This document shows, piece after piece, positions 24,081-37,238 of a DNA stretch of 64,000 nt. This DNA comes from Trematomus loennbergii. Taxonomy: Eukaryota > Chordata > Actinopteri > Perciformes > Nototheniidae. The notes beneath the pieces were generated by a model that had not been told where the DNA came from, did not search any database, and worked only from the letters and a program-made list of their open reading frames with translations. Positions within the stretch are counted from its first letter, which is position 1; each line of letters opens with the position of its first letter. The DNA is taken from contig JAAOOA010000028.1 in the NCBI GenBank assembly GCA_012861695.1, positions 8,286,470 through 8,350,469 of the forward strand. The letters are read 5' to 3'. The position numbers and the translations under genes are program-made.

Positions 24081-24497
24081 TTAACAACACCTGGTTGCTA
24101 GGAACTGTGAATGGACTGTACATTAAGGCAATGTTCTGCACAAACAGGTTCTAGATATGACTTACATTTATATATTTTTAACAGTGATCTTATACACATA
24201 CTTTTCTGTATGTTGGTTATTAAAACACATTTAAGCTAATTTTATTTGTAACTTAACACACTAACATCTTTTGTTTGTTGTTTGCTTTTACTGAGTGATT
24301 ACCTGGAGTTCAGTACTGTTGGCTTTGGAATAAGATCAGTAAATGATACAGGTCTTTTTTCTAATGTCTTGTGATATCTACAGTTCAAGTCACTAACCAT
24401 AACATCTCAGTATTTTCGCATGGTCCAGAAAAATGTGAAATTCTTAGAATTACACTGAAATACAAATATCTCAAATATTGATTTTGTAATATTATAT

Positions 24498-24519
24498 AAT
24501 AATAATAATAATAATAATA
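24498..24519. repeat. (AAT)n microsatellite
   Basis: About seven AAT units in tandem. The Tyr-run in the minus-strand frame across it is an artefact. Confidence 0.9.
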
Positions 24520-27500
24520 TATTTTCAATCGTTCTGAATAAGGACTATAGAAGAAAAAGGTAACATGACAGGTAAATACATGTTTAAAATAATCATTATG
24601 TATAGTATACAACAATACAAAAGTAATAGCTGTAACTGGTAGCTATGTATTATCACAGCTGATATGGGGTTAAGTAATATGTGTGATGTTCAACAAATAA
24701 GACAATCATTTAAAGCATCAAAGCTTTAGATGTAAAAAAATAGTGACCATCTTTTTCCTTACAAAATATGATAAAATAATTAAAATGGATTCAATAAAAA
24801 CAGCAATACCTTAAATCTAGTATTGCTCATTCGATCAAATCTGGCACAATTATTCCTCACGGGACACTTAGTCTTCCTATGCATTTGTTTTTTGTAGAAA
24901 AGAGTTTCTGTTGGTTTTAGCGGCCTGAGTCTGCAGATCAGACTGCTTGTTTTTCTGGCTCGGTGGACTTTTAGATTTTTGTTCTTGTAAGAAATAGGGG
25001 AGTTCAGTGGTGGGGCGGCGTGGTTGTTTTCTGGCCTGTGGGTAGACTTTAGGAGCTTGAGAGCCAGGGTGGTCTTCAGGCATAAAGCAATATAGCCTCT
25101 GATTTACTCACTACCCTACACCCGCCTCACAAAGCCATTTGTGATACTTTGTACGTTTTCTGTTGATAAACTTAAATTCCATCAGATTTTCTTTGGCTAC
25201 GAGCCCAACGGCTGATACTGACCTTACACAAATGTGTTATGTGGTTGGATGAGGATCATGGCAGTGAAAATGCGTAGCTTTGCCTTTTCATGATGAGGCC
25301 TCTGGACTTTCTCTCACGATAGTTCCCGGGAATAGTTGATTTTCGGCTGTGATGTTTCTTTTTTTAATCGTGTCTATGATTTCATTCCTTCTGAAATATT
25401 TTAATTTCCGTCTGCAGCAAAAGAGAATGTTTGGGTTCATTTAATCAAGAAAATAATCACAGAACAGATCAGTCGTTTGGAAAAGTATCTGAAATCGGCA
25501 GGATCAGAAAGCAATCTTATTACATTTACAAATTAAAGAAAATAAAGTCTTACACAGAACAGCTCATAAACATACACATGACACCAACCGAACCACACAG
25601 AAACACACACGCACACACATACACACTTACACCCATCCTTCACAAGTGAACCTATAGAACACACCCACTTTTAACCTCCCAGTTGAAATGTGTTTTTCTT
25701 AGATCATTTGAAGCCGAAATGTTTGAACTGCATGAGTCCTTCTATGAAGTTCTGCCAGGAGGGAGTGCAGAACTGCTGAGACCCTCAGACAACAACTCTA
25801 AAATTCCCAGAATTCAGCAGGGCCAAAAACACCCACTTTTGTTCCAGATAGTAATGCTGCACAGGAAACAAGAACTGATCATACAGTCATTAGGTTTACA
25901 TCACAGAGTTTTCCACATGATAAAACTGTTATCTTTAGGAGGTCAATGGTTGGTGTTCTTACAAATATATTTCTCATTTTCTTTCAAATGTATTTGTCTT
26001 ACATAATTCGTTTGGGTGCCTGTTCTGTATTGTTATTATAATGGTAAAACAACTTTTAATGGATCCTAACGAGTATTGTTCTGGTAGCCAAAGACCTATT
26101 GTTGCCCAGAAACTATTCAGACACTTAAATGAGCCACAATGTCGCGTAGGGTGACAAATAACTTTATCCCAATGAACATAGGCACTGATTGATCGAGTTG
26201 ATCGAAAATGTACAGTCATGCTGTTGTTAAAACTCTCAATAAATGATTCTGAATATGTTTTCTACAGATCCCAGCTGCTTTGGGAAGTTATTAAGCCTTT
26301 GTTGAAAATCATAGTACATATTTATGTGAGTTTTGAAAGGTTTATGTACTCGGTAGGAACAAATGCTTGGTGCTGAGTGCCAAAAAAAGGCTGAGGAAAT
26401 CCGAAAGTCTTGGGAAAAGAATTCCAAATTATGCCATTTGATGACAATAACCAAAAATACAGAACACTATCAGCCCTAACTTTTAAAGAACATTTAAAGA
26501 ACAACAGTTTTAGACTCAAATCTGAGATATAAACAGGTCAGTAAGCTATATGAAAGAGTGTAAAGCCATCTACTGCTGGCTCAGATTGCTCCGAATCTTA
26601 AATCATAAGACCTATGCTTTTTCAGTCAACAATGGGAACAAAAAATGTTGAAAACTAAAATAAAAAAATCCAGTGAAAGTCTCGGCAAAAATCCCCATTT
26701 GGTTTAAGCGTCTCTGTCTCATAGGTTACATGGTAAATAAAAACCAATGTCTGTTTTTATGGTGGATGGTCGTAGTGGTCAGCGTTATACTGTAAATGCC
26801 GGTTGGAATCTTCATCTGGCCAAGCATCATTTCATTTCATCTTTCCTCCGTCTCTCATTGCAGACTTGACATCAGCCCAATGAGCTCCCCAGATATAACA
26901 AATAGCCAGCGCAATACCTACAAACTAGAACTGTTTCTTAGTGACGTGAAGTATAAAAACACATTCTTATTTCTGTAATGGAAATTCCACAACCAATATT
27001 TGATATTTATAATCATTAAATGCACAGTATGCTCCTGTGTCACATATACAAGAGATGAATGCACCTTTGTTCGGAAAGACAGCTTGGGAATTCCTAAACT
27101 GTGAGTCCCTCAGTAGTTTAGAGTATCGTTTCGCCGCTTGTTCCCTTCTGTGTAATTACATTGCTCAAAATGATTGAAAAACACTGGTGTAATGTCTCCT
27201 GTTTCAGGGCTGCCTCTATGCTGAACAGTAAATCTGTCTCCGCCATTGGTCCATTTAACCAGATAAGGAGTTATTCCAGGCCTCACATAAGTCTGATGTC
27301 AGAGCCTCTAATGACTTTGCTGGGTTTCAATGTTTTTACATAGACATATGTATCACAGGAAACAAACTGTTAAATGAGCCGGAAAAGTATTGATATTTAT
27401 AGGTTGGTATATGGCGAAAATATAGTATTTGTATAGTTTGGACACATGTGACCCTCAATTTCGCGCAAGGTGCGAAATGACCCAGATCATATATCTTTGA

Positions 27501-28229
27501 ATATGGAAACAACTTTTTCCTGGAATTGATCCCTTCATAGTATTTACATTTAACTTAGGATGTTTTAATGTATGATATGATGCAGTAGGTCAGGTTTTGA
27601 AACAGTAAAAACTGAAAAAAAACAGCTTTCTTTTTATTTTCATCAGAGTTGCCATGTTGCCATCTCTTGGCTTCTTGATTGTCGTATCTGATAATCATTT
27701 GGCTCATCACAGTTTATTGTAGTTTTTAGGTCATTAATCAGTTAAACTCTTGGTTATTTCTGTCTTTTCACTCATAATGGTTCCTTGAGCCAAAATGCCT
27801 CTTTTCCCATTTAACCTCCAGACAGCAGAGGGGAGAAGAGAAGTTGAACAGTGAAACAGTCCTACGGGAAACCTGAGCTACGTTTAAGCTGTCGCGCAAT
27901 AAACCCCAGGCTGTAAAGTGAAAGCCTCCCATGTTGATGGGCAGTTAAAACACGTGGGGTCCCAAATCTTTACTGTCAAACTGGCTTTGGTTCTAACACA
28001 GCACTAGGATTGCAGGGGTGGAGGAAAGATAACAATATATTCGGAATTGTTTCATGATTGCTTCTGTTTATCATCATAAAAGGATTTGCGATTATTATTT
28101 TCCAAGCTTTTTCAACCATTATTGCTTAGACGGTTTCAATCCCTGAGCGAAAGCATCAGGTGATAGCATTAGGTTGTCATCTGGAAGTAAGCTATGGGAG
28201 TGTTTCAGGCTGAAATAGACCTTGTCATT

Positions 28230-28450
28230 GTTTTTTTCCAAGGAGGCCTCCCTCACTGAAAAGTGCCTCTCTCAGCACCGGCCTGTCTGGCAGCGCTTCC
28301 TGTCCCTCAGCTCTCCCATTGACGTTGTTATTAGGCCCACCAAATGGCCCTGGTTCACCGGTGGTCTCCCCTAATAACTGCCACTGATGGACGGGTCTCG
28401 CTGCTTGTGGCCTTCAGCTTCACTAGAATCCCAGCAAGTAGGCCGAGCGC
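28230..28450. promoter_or_regulatory. Candidate conserved non-coding element
   Basis: A GC-richer, high-complexity block with AT-rich flanks and no open frame of note, including CCATTGACGTTGTTATTAGG and CCCTAATAACTGCC segments. It could equally be a degraded exon. Low certainty. Confidence 0.18.
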
Positions 28451-31400
28451 ACTTCACTGCAACGTACACAAGAAACGCTTAACTGCTGTAACATGAGCAC
28501 GGAATGAAATAGATTGTAATGACTTAAAACACATCTAATTAAGAGAAAATATTGTAGGGCCACCAGTTGCTTTGGGTTACTGGGTTGGTTTCCTTAAATG
28601 CGCTGTTGAGGGACATCGGGGAAGAAAGGGTAATCTGATCTGCGGCGTTAATCTGGATAAGTAAAGACATGTTTACACCACAAATGAGGTCTGAATATTC
28701 TCAGTGCACTCTGCTGAATTAGAGTTTCAGTGGTATAATGACTTGTATATGCTTTTTAAATGTGATTTACACGATTCCTCAAGCATGTAAAAATGACCTA
28801 AACAGAAATCCGATCTTGGTCATTTTGAGGGGAACAGACCAACTATTTGTATAGCCTGTTCTGAGTGAACACCAGAAACTATGAGTTTGCGAAAGTGATG
28901 ATAGCAGATAATCATAATCATGATGAGGACGGAAATTAAAATCCAGATTATTGTGGCTAAAGTCATGACAATGATAACAAAAACTAATCATCTGAATAAT
29001 ATTTTACAAATAAAAGTAAAATAAAAAGATGATCTCTTATTGACTGTTCATGCTGTATGCAATTTACAATCACAATGGCCGATATGCTACTCAAAATCCA
29101 GTCATTTTCTAAACAATGTTGTTGAGCAATACATTTAAGGCAATTGAAGCAAATTAAAATCTGTGATAACAGAATTGATCAGCTGAGTAAGATTTAGAAG
29201 ATATTGTTTATGTTGTTGTTTGATGGGGAGAACCGTTTAGACAAATGCACTTGATAGCTAGGATACAGGATACTATTTTATAAGACTGTTGCTAAAGTGT
29301 CTAAGGCCAAAAGTCTTATGGTCCATTTAGCCTGGATAAAAGAGCCTTGTTTATGTAATGCAAGAGCTAACTAACTCCAGTCTTATAGTACTGTTTTCTG
29401 AGTAAAAATGTAACACATTTATAATAATTCTAATTGGATGCTTAGTACAACAAATAAACCTTACATTAACCAGTGTATTTGGTAAACATAACGCTTACTT
29501 GTTTTTATTAGCTAGGGTTGCTAGGGTGTAACTTCTCCAAATCCAATAAAGGGCAGTACAGAGCCTGCTAACATTAGCATAAACTCAAATGGTTTTCAGA
29601 ACTGTCTTATAAACATTCATGAATGGGGAAGTTACGCTGGGCTATGTTAATTTCGAGTAAGTTACTTGATCAGAAATGCTTATCTTGGCAGATATTTTAA
29701 AAATTAAATTCTTACACTGTTTCCAACCTTTTCTCTCTTTTCCTTGAAAAAAATAAACCACCCACCAACTCTACATATTTGGAGCATTGCTCTTGCCCAA
29801 TAGCCCACACACCACTGATATATGCAGATAAATCCAAAGCGTAACATGCCTGCCTAAAAGTTTAGCTATAATTGGACAATATCTGGTTAGGGGGGAGGGT
29901 TTAGCAAACGGCCAATTTCATGACTGGACTAATGAATATAAGTTTGTGAGTCCAAGCAGTCTAACAATATTTGCTCCAACACTGCTAGGGTGTCATGATA
30001 CATTTTATTAAATGTCTATAAAATGAATCCCTAAAATTCCCCTTAAGGGTAATTTAAGTCTCAGTTTGCTGCTATGATTAATGCCACAAACCCCGACAAT
30101 CTAAACAAGGATATATGAGCAAACAAAAAAAAAACTCTCTCTCATTTTAGTCATTTTCTATTTATAAAAGCACATTCCTTACGATATTAGCAATAAAATA
30201 TCTATGAAAAGAGTCTTGCTTAAAAATATGTTCTTTGGGGTGGCAGGCTGAATTCCCCATTTCCCATGGGTGCACTGAAAGTGGCCGTCTCTGGCCAATA
30301 TGAGGGAATGGGATAGGGAGGGAGATATGAGTCTGCAGTACTCAAAAGCCCAGCCTCGACCTCACAAACAGCCCAGGCTCATTGCACTCTTGGCAAAAGC
30401 TTTAATTCTGTTGCTCTGTTTCCCCTCTGGCAACCGTGAAGAGCTGGCGGGAAGATATGGGACAACATGACCTTTGCTGGCTTCTAGAACACATTTCTAA
30501 TGCAGCAATTCAGGTTGTGGCCACTGGGTCATAGTTTCTCCTTTCATTTGTGACCTTCTCATATTCTTAATCTGATAGCTACATCCTTAACCAGACCGAA
30601 AGATTTGATTGTAGCTGCAGCAGTAACTGAAAGATGTTGGCAGTAACATGTCTGCTCTCTCCAGTGATGGTATTTCCTGTTTCCCATGAATCCTTGGTTC
30701 GCTTTACAATCAGCCTTTAGCATGCTGATTCAAACCCTCGAGAGGCTTTTATGCATGAAAACATCTTGAAAATTCTTGTTTAACCGGAAGTTTCGGTTGT
30801 TTACTTAAACATAATTTTATCTTTAAAAAACGTACCTTTCGGAATAAAATATGAACATTTGAATTGGAATATTCTCGTGTCAGGTGTGAGGACATGTATT
30901 GTTTTTTGTGTCACGAAGTTCTAATCGATTATAGAGTTGTCATCATTAAGTTTAACGATAATGCATGATTTTCATCTTTTCAGCTTCTCATGATAAGTTG
31001 ATAGGCTGTTCAATATTAAATACGGTTTATGAGTCCACTCAGGTCACCTTTGTTTTTTAAATTGAGAAAAGCAACCACAAATGCTGAAATAAGGAAGGGG
31101 AGGGGTGTAGTGGCAGCCCTGTAATAACAATGTTGTGTCCTTTCGCCCCAAGGTATTTTGGGATTTGACGTCTAGACGATAGTGCTAAAAAGGCCCATTA
31201 ATCACAGCAGACTGCTGTATTCAGAGCCAGTAACCATTCAAAGGAAGAGATGCACTAATGCCAATGATGAGGACACTAAATGGAGGATTTCAAGAAGTAA
31301 GCACTACAAAGAACATTCAATATCCCACTTAAAAAAACGTGGTGCCAGATAACTATCGACATTTTATTGGCAAACATACATGAAAGCCACTTAACCCATC

Positions 31401-32439
31401 TCCACACCTGTGTTAATAATAATGATGAATAGGTTCAATGGGAAGTTAAATGTAGTGGCTTTTACACCTCAATGATTGTTGGAATATAATATAAAAATAT
31501 AAACCTTCCTCTGAAGTGATGCTTTAGCAAAGATGAGAGTATTTTGTGCACATTAGTAAATATAAGTTTGCTTTGGTAAGTCTTTCTCATATACTTTTTT
31601 GGCAAGAAGCTTTTTATTGCCATAAAAGTTGACTGTCGTAAAAGTTCTTATCAGAGGGAAGCATGTTGAGGGCACACGGCGACCGAGGCTCATAAAAAGT
31701 CAGCCACACTTGGCATATTTTCCTCAACACACGAGGATGCGACAAGTATTACCAAGTCAGCAATATAATCTCATGCACAAAAACACTGAGACACACACCG
31801 CTATCACATTCCACACCACTGTGGGCCAGTTGGGGCTATATACTTGATGCATGTGTTAGATAATAAAAAGAACATCCTTCTTTACATACTCCTGCAATCC
31901 TGTGAAGAGACCTGTGGGCGGTGAGAAGGGGGAAGGGTTATGCTTTCCTGTGTTTTTCTGAGTTCAGATGACTGTCATGATTAAGTCAAATGAGCAGCAG
32001 AGGATTTACGGTCCCCCTGTGTGGGAAGATAAGGCGAGAGGAGTCACTCTGACTGACAGCTCATGCCTGGGAGGGAACATAACCCACCTGATGGAGAGAG
32101 CTTTTTCAACTTTCATAATCTCTCCCTCTTCCTCAAACACATTCATCATCCGCTGCTCTCTCTTCCTTGACTGCTTGACTGCTTACTAACAGTAAAATGA
32201 GCCTCTAGCGATGTGCAAAGCCTGCCTTTAAAACAAAACATCACCAAGTCACCACCTCCCCTGTCTGCACTCCTGGACTATCAGTCTGTTACTCACCTTT
32301 CTCAGTCACTCTCAACCTCAGTGTCCCCCTTCCCCAGTGTAACAGTACTGTTTCTGTGTCCAACCCCCCCAAACCCCTTAAACACACCCCTCTACTCTCC
32401 CCTTTCCTGAGTCTGAAATAAATCAATGCTGGTTGGAGC

Positions 32440-32587
32440 TCAGTTGTAATAAATCAGGCCCTGTCCTGGACTGGAGCCTGCCCAGTCAGCCTGTCACTGC
32501 CTGGCCTTCACTCAAGATTAATTAAAGGCCTGATATAAAGCCCAGATGTGCTGGAGCAAGGGAGCCCTGAACCCCTTTAAGCAGCTC
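32440..32587. promoter_or_regulatory. Candidate conserved non-coding element
   Basis: A short motif-dense block with GATTAATTAAAGG and CTGATATAAAGCC adjoining GC-rich sequence, ending at a (CT)n tract. Enhancer-like by composition only. Confidence 0.15.
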
Positions 32588-32591
32588 TAGG

Positions 32592-32609
32592 CTCTCTCTC
32601 CCTCTCTCC

Positions 32610-32656
<47 letters not shown>

Positions 32657-32666
32657 CACACACACA
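32592..32666. repeat. (CT)n microsatellite followed by short (CA)n
   Basis: A pyrimidine tract of CT and CCCT units (about 32592-32653) runs into a short (CA)n run (32654-32666). Mirror-symmetric polypyrimidine tracts like this can adopt triplex DNA. Confidence 0.95.
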
Positions 32667-35600
32667 TGTACTGTGTATCAACATGTGCATACACAAGGTA
32701 ACCAAGTGGAGCATATGCAGGAAACTTTCAACACACGCTGCCAGTTACACACACACAGGGCAACAAAGGTCTCCACACGTGTTCATGTCTTTCTTGTAAT
32801 TGTCACATGGTCATTTTGCGCTCATCATACCCACCACTCCTCATGTCATCACTGTCAGAGAGTCTATCTCCGTGATAATCCTACTTAAAGTGAGTAGAGG
32901 CGGTGATAGAGGTGGGGGAACATATGTATTTGCCGATTGATTTTGCTGTCTTAAGTATGTATCTGTCTAAAGCATCCCAATGCTGGAGAATCTTCGAGGC
33001 TGCGTCACATTTAACAGAAGTTGTAGATGTGTTATTAATTAAAAGGAGATATAATAACATTGAAATAAATGTACTGTAGGTAACATATTGAAAACAATGT
33101 TTGGCGATCTGTTGTTGGAGCACTTGAATGAGAATGACAGTCTCCTAGTTGAATCATTACTTCAAAATATGACCAACTTTATGTTTTAGTTTTTTACCTT
33201 TAAAATGACTTCAACAGAGAATGTTGGTTAAAAAAAGCATCCAGTCATCAAGTTCAAGATTCGGTTGCGAGCTTTACTTATATTGGGCAGACATTCAACT
33301 TAACGTTCTGTAGAAACCTTATGAATGATACATTCTGCATTTGAAATCAGTCCCCTTTTAGATTTGGGGTCGATCTTGTATGGATTCATAAAAATGACGA
33401 AATGACAAAAGAAAGGTTTCTCAGGCATTGCTGGCTCTAACTTAGAGCAATAATATCCATACATATGGTATCTTCAATCTATGATTTTGTTTATTTGAAC
33501 ATATAAACAAAGCTCCTCCCTCTTTAAAACGTTATTATATCCAGCCTGTATCAACATTTCTATCGAAGAAAATTGAAGTATTCATAATTAAATATGCTTT
33601 TAGGGAAATGTTTGAAGGCTGAGTTTCAAACTCATTCTAACTTGGCAATGACATTGCTTTTGAGGCTGGTAATGATGGTTCCAACCTTTCTGACTTTTTC
33701 TTCTTTATAGGTCCCTTGGTGGGGGTTGGCAGGGTGGTGTTGCTGGAGGGTGGAGGGTTTCTTCTAAATTGTGAGGTCAAGGGTTGCAAGGCATACTTTA
33801 TTGCATGATGACTGAGAGGGGGATTAGATGAGTAAGATATCACTCTGTTTTCTGGTCACGGCTGAGCGAGGTTAACTCACAGTGGCCCTGAGGCCTCGGC
33901 TGAGAGGAAAGGGGGGGTGAGAGAGGGTATCGCGAGGGCAGGGTGGCTCGGGGGACTATTGGGCTGATTTCTGATAGCCGCAGAGCGGTCTGACCTTCCC
34001 GTTCCACGGCAAATGCTCACACAGGAAATTAGAGGTCTGGGCTTCCCTTTTTCACACGAGCTCCTCTTGCACACAGCCTCGTTCTTTTATTTTTGACACT
34101 TCACAATGCACAAAAGACTATTTTGACAGAATTAGCATATGCTGTTTCATGAGAAAAAATCTGTCATTTTATAGACTTAAGTTTCACCTCTGTGGAGATA
34201 TTTTCCAGCTTGTTTTTTGTGGTCATGTGAGCGTCTGCAAAACCTTTGTCCTGCTCCACAGCTCAAACTATACACAGCGGAGCCGATTTATTTGTCTAGT
34301 CTGGGATGTCTGCACCCATAACACATTTATTGTTTAAGTTCAGGACATATAAATGACTATCATCCCTCTTCAAATCTCTGCTTCCAGAGGCCAGTCCAAA
34401 GATGTGGGGCCCATGCAGTCAGAGATCATGGCTTAAACAGATTGAGGCCATTCTCTTGTGTCAGATATGATATAGCCGCTTGGTGCCTAATGGGCCTGGA
34501 AAAAGAGGTAAACATGTCCTCGACCCTGTGAATTCCATTACATAAAGAAGTTGATTTGCAACTCATGGGTACACTAAGATGGAACTGAACTTCCCAGATA
34601 AGCCCTAAAGCTTGAACATTCAAGGACAGAGAATTCACAGAAGAAAAACTCAGACAAATAAACAAACTGCAGGGCTTTGAAATGGTTGCTATAACATAAC
34701 ATTAACATGTTTGAGCGTATTATCAGATAATCGACAAATGACTTTGCAAAGTGTTCTCACTTAGACCTTAAGATACAATCAACACCCAGGATGAATGTAA
34801 CTCGGTATCCAGGCGTTAAAGCAGGAAGAAAAATAAACCCAGAGAGTAATTGCTGATATGTTCCTAATGTGCCCCCTCACCCTTACCTCCCCTTCTCTGT
34901 GCCCCCTGCTGATAGGCCACCCCTGATGGCTGTCACACCTGGTGTTGAAGACGGTAGGGTGTATTTTATCTGCTCAGGACTCATTGGGGGGCTATTCGTC
35001 TTCCTCCAGACTAGTGTTGGGAGGTCAGGGACAATCCCTCTGTTTATCCCCCTGTCCGTCAACGCTGCACACATCCCCAGAGTTTCTCCTGCATCTCCCC
35101 CGAGAAAGTGAGGCACACTTGCACTGCTGGGCTGGAATGCTGAATTAAGGCCATCGAGATGCTTGAAACTAAATCCAATGGGAAAGGAATGATGGTTCTA
35201 AATGTGTTTAATGCCCATACATGTCAAACGTATGCAGTTATGTCATTTTGTATTGTGTATTCTTTTGATACGGTATATATCTCGTCTACTGTTTATATTT
35301 ATCTTTATATTTTACTCTCTTTATATTTTTTCAACTCATGTCATGCTTGTTAACATGCTGCTGTGACAGCATTTTTTTTCTCCCAATTTGGTATGAACAA
35401 AGTATATATTCTAATCCAATCTAATGCTGTATTAATACAATTCATGACTAAAGTATAACCTTAATTAAATACATGTCATGACACAGTGTCTGGGTGGTAG
35501 GCTTTCACCAAAATGACTTTCTTGAGATAAACATTCTTGTATTTGTGTTTGCTTTTGCTAAATACTCCTGCAAAGTAGTTAACTTGGCATTGTTTAGATG

Positions 35601-37166
35601 CGGAGTGTGCCCAGTGGCCAGTAAGAGCACTGTTTATCTACTCTGCATTGCACTACTGCTTCTGCCTGCACACGTGTGTCTGGGATTCTGGGATAGGTCC
35701 CCAGGGCCGACAGACCACACATGCAGAGAATGTGAACTCAGGACTGGACCAGTTCCTCTAGACAAAAACAGGGAAAAACAAGAAATTGTAGTCAACAGTA
35801 GATGATGAAACAAGTACTCAAAGTTGTTTTGGATATATCAAATGTGCATAAAAAAGATATTTGGGTGCACAAAGTTGTCCAATCTTCTGCATTTCAAGTT
35901 ACATCACACAGATGAGGTAATGTCTTGCCATCTTTAGCGGTACATCATGCTATCTCAAGTCACATGTTTCTCTCTCAGTAAACCTTTTCCAGAAACTTTG
36001 AATCAATCCAGCAAAAATCAATGTTCTACTTCCTGTGTTTTCAATAGGAGCAGAAATCTCTGCATATTTAATATGAGAAAGAGGGGAGACAGAGCGAGGC
36101 GGATGGAGGGAAAGAGAAAATGAGTGAAATAGAGGTGGGAGGAGTGTGCAAGTGTAGAAGTTGAAATTTGACTCACAAGCTTGCACTCTTGCCTCTCTCT
36201 CTGGGACTCCTCTACTTGGCTTCGACTTAATTGCGTCCCCGATATAAACAAGGGGGTTAGTGTGAGAGCAGACCAGCAGCTGAGGGGCTCAAGCTGAGGG
36301 CCAGACTGGGGATTGAGTTCAGAGGGGAAGGACTTAACGCAGAAACTGATATAAAATATGCAAGAGAGCGAAAAGTAGAGGGACATGGACAGAGGATTAA
36401 AGATAGCAGGGAAGAAATGATATCCCCATAAACAGCAGAGATGACACAATTAGAAGTCAGGACAATAATTTGCCGGCTTCATCATCAAACATCTCGCCAT
36501 ATTTTGCATCAAAGCTTGACTGGTGTATCAAGTGGTAATGCAGCGCTGTAATGCCAGAACCGGGGCATCAGACAGTAGCCCTTCTGGCTCCAGCGCAGTC
36601 AAAGCTGCCTCTCTGAACATCTCTTTCACAGATGCTCCCCTCTGATCGATTAGTTCCAGCCCTCTCAAACAGACAGCTAGGGATTGAATTCCATTATAAG
36701 TGATCCCTGCTCAGAGTCCTAAGCCCACCAGTCCCGGGCAGATGCTGCTGAGGTGTACCTCTGGATTAAGCTCCTAAACTAACAAAATAACTGAGGTAAG
36801 GGCCACATACAGTTTGCTTCAGCAGCCTCAAATACCTGTGGCTGATACCATTACTGCACTCATTGTTCAAAACATGCTACAGAAGTACAATAACTGATCA
36901 TACAACATTTTGTTTAAAGGTTTCTTTCCGAGTTATACATGAAAACAAATGTAAATACAAATCTCGTGTGTACGGGATATATAAAGAAAATAATAGGGTT
37001 GGGAAACAATGAAAAGGCTTACCTGGCTCTGTCAGTTGGCGCGGATTAAACAAACAAAATGAAATATGTTAATTAATGAGCTGCTGGTTGAGAGTAAAAA
37101 TAACTTTACAGAGTCGGGTTAGATGTTGACGATATATCAAAAAGCAATCAGAGAAATTGTTCTTTA
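32667..37166. other. Non-coding stretch upstream of the LINE cluster
   Basis: No gene supported. GC-richer parts lie at about 33880-34080 and 34860-35120. An island at 36440-36780 is listed separately. The frames at 35494-35805 (+), 35950-36186 (-) and 36018-36449 (-) resemble no family I know and overlap purine- or pyrimidine-rich sequence. Confidence 0.45.
36440..36780. promoter_or_regulatory. Candidate conserved non-coding element
   Basis: About 340 bp of balanced-GC, non-repetitive sequence with many TF-like cores (ACAATAATTTG, TGATCGATTAG, CATTATAAGTG) and no coding frame of note. It lies just upstream of the transposon cluster but contains no transposon sequence itself, as expected if insertions there are selected against. 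Conservation is not tested. Confidence 0.25.
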
Positions 37167-37208
37167 ACATTTAAACAAACTCTTACTATTAAGAGTTTGT
37201 TTAAATGT
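37167..37208. repeat. Perfect 19-bp inverted repeat, 4-nt loop
   Basis: Positions 37167-37185 and 37190-37208 are exact reverse complements (ACATTTAAACAAACTCTTA and its complement) around the loop CTAT. It lies just before recognisable LINE coding sequence. Confidence 0.95.
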
Positions 37209-37209
37209 G

Positions 37210-37238
37210 GCCAGCGTGGACCTGGGGTCCACGCTGGC
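37210..37238. repeat. Perfect 13-bp inverted repeat, 3-nt loop
   Basis: Positions 37210-37222 and 37226-37238 are exact reverse complements (GCCAGCGTGGACC and its complement) around TGG. It starts two bases after the 19-bp hairpin, so two perfect hairpins sit in tandem at the 5' edge of the L2 copy. Confidence 0.95.

Larger units (their letters stand above)
15673..24497. other. Long non-coding stretch with candidate regulatory islands
   Basis: No gene supported over almost 9 kb. A short hairpin-forming segment lies at 16398-16450. GC-richer, motif-dense islands at 19800-20240, 21030-21230 and 23715-24080 are listed separately. Remaining frames (for example 18098-18487 and 21636-22019 on the minus strand) have no recognisable product. 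Confidence 0.5.
24520..32587. other. Long non-coding stretch
   Basis: No supported gene. One basic, Gln/Lys/Pro-rich minus-strand frame (24877-25083, 68 codons) is the only frame with somewhat protein-like composition; it has no identified splice partners or family. A GC-richer island at 28230-28450 is listed separately. A small inverted repeat (ATTTCGC/GCGAAAT) lies at 27458-27478. Confidence 0.45.

Noticed and set aside
29519..29640. Possible MITE with GTAACTTCTCC / GGGGAAGTTAC ends
   Set aside because: The inverted similarity is short and imperfect, and no target duplication is visible, so it is not called as an element.
36018..36449. A 143-codon minus-strand frame
   Set aside because: Ser/Leu/Phe-rich composition comes from purine-rich sequence on the opposite strand. 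No domain or splice signal was found.
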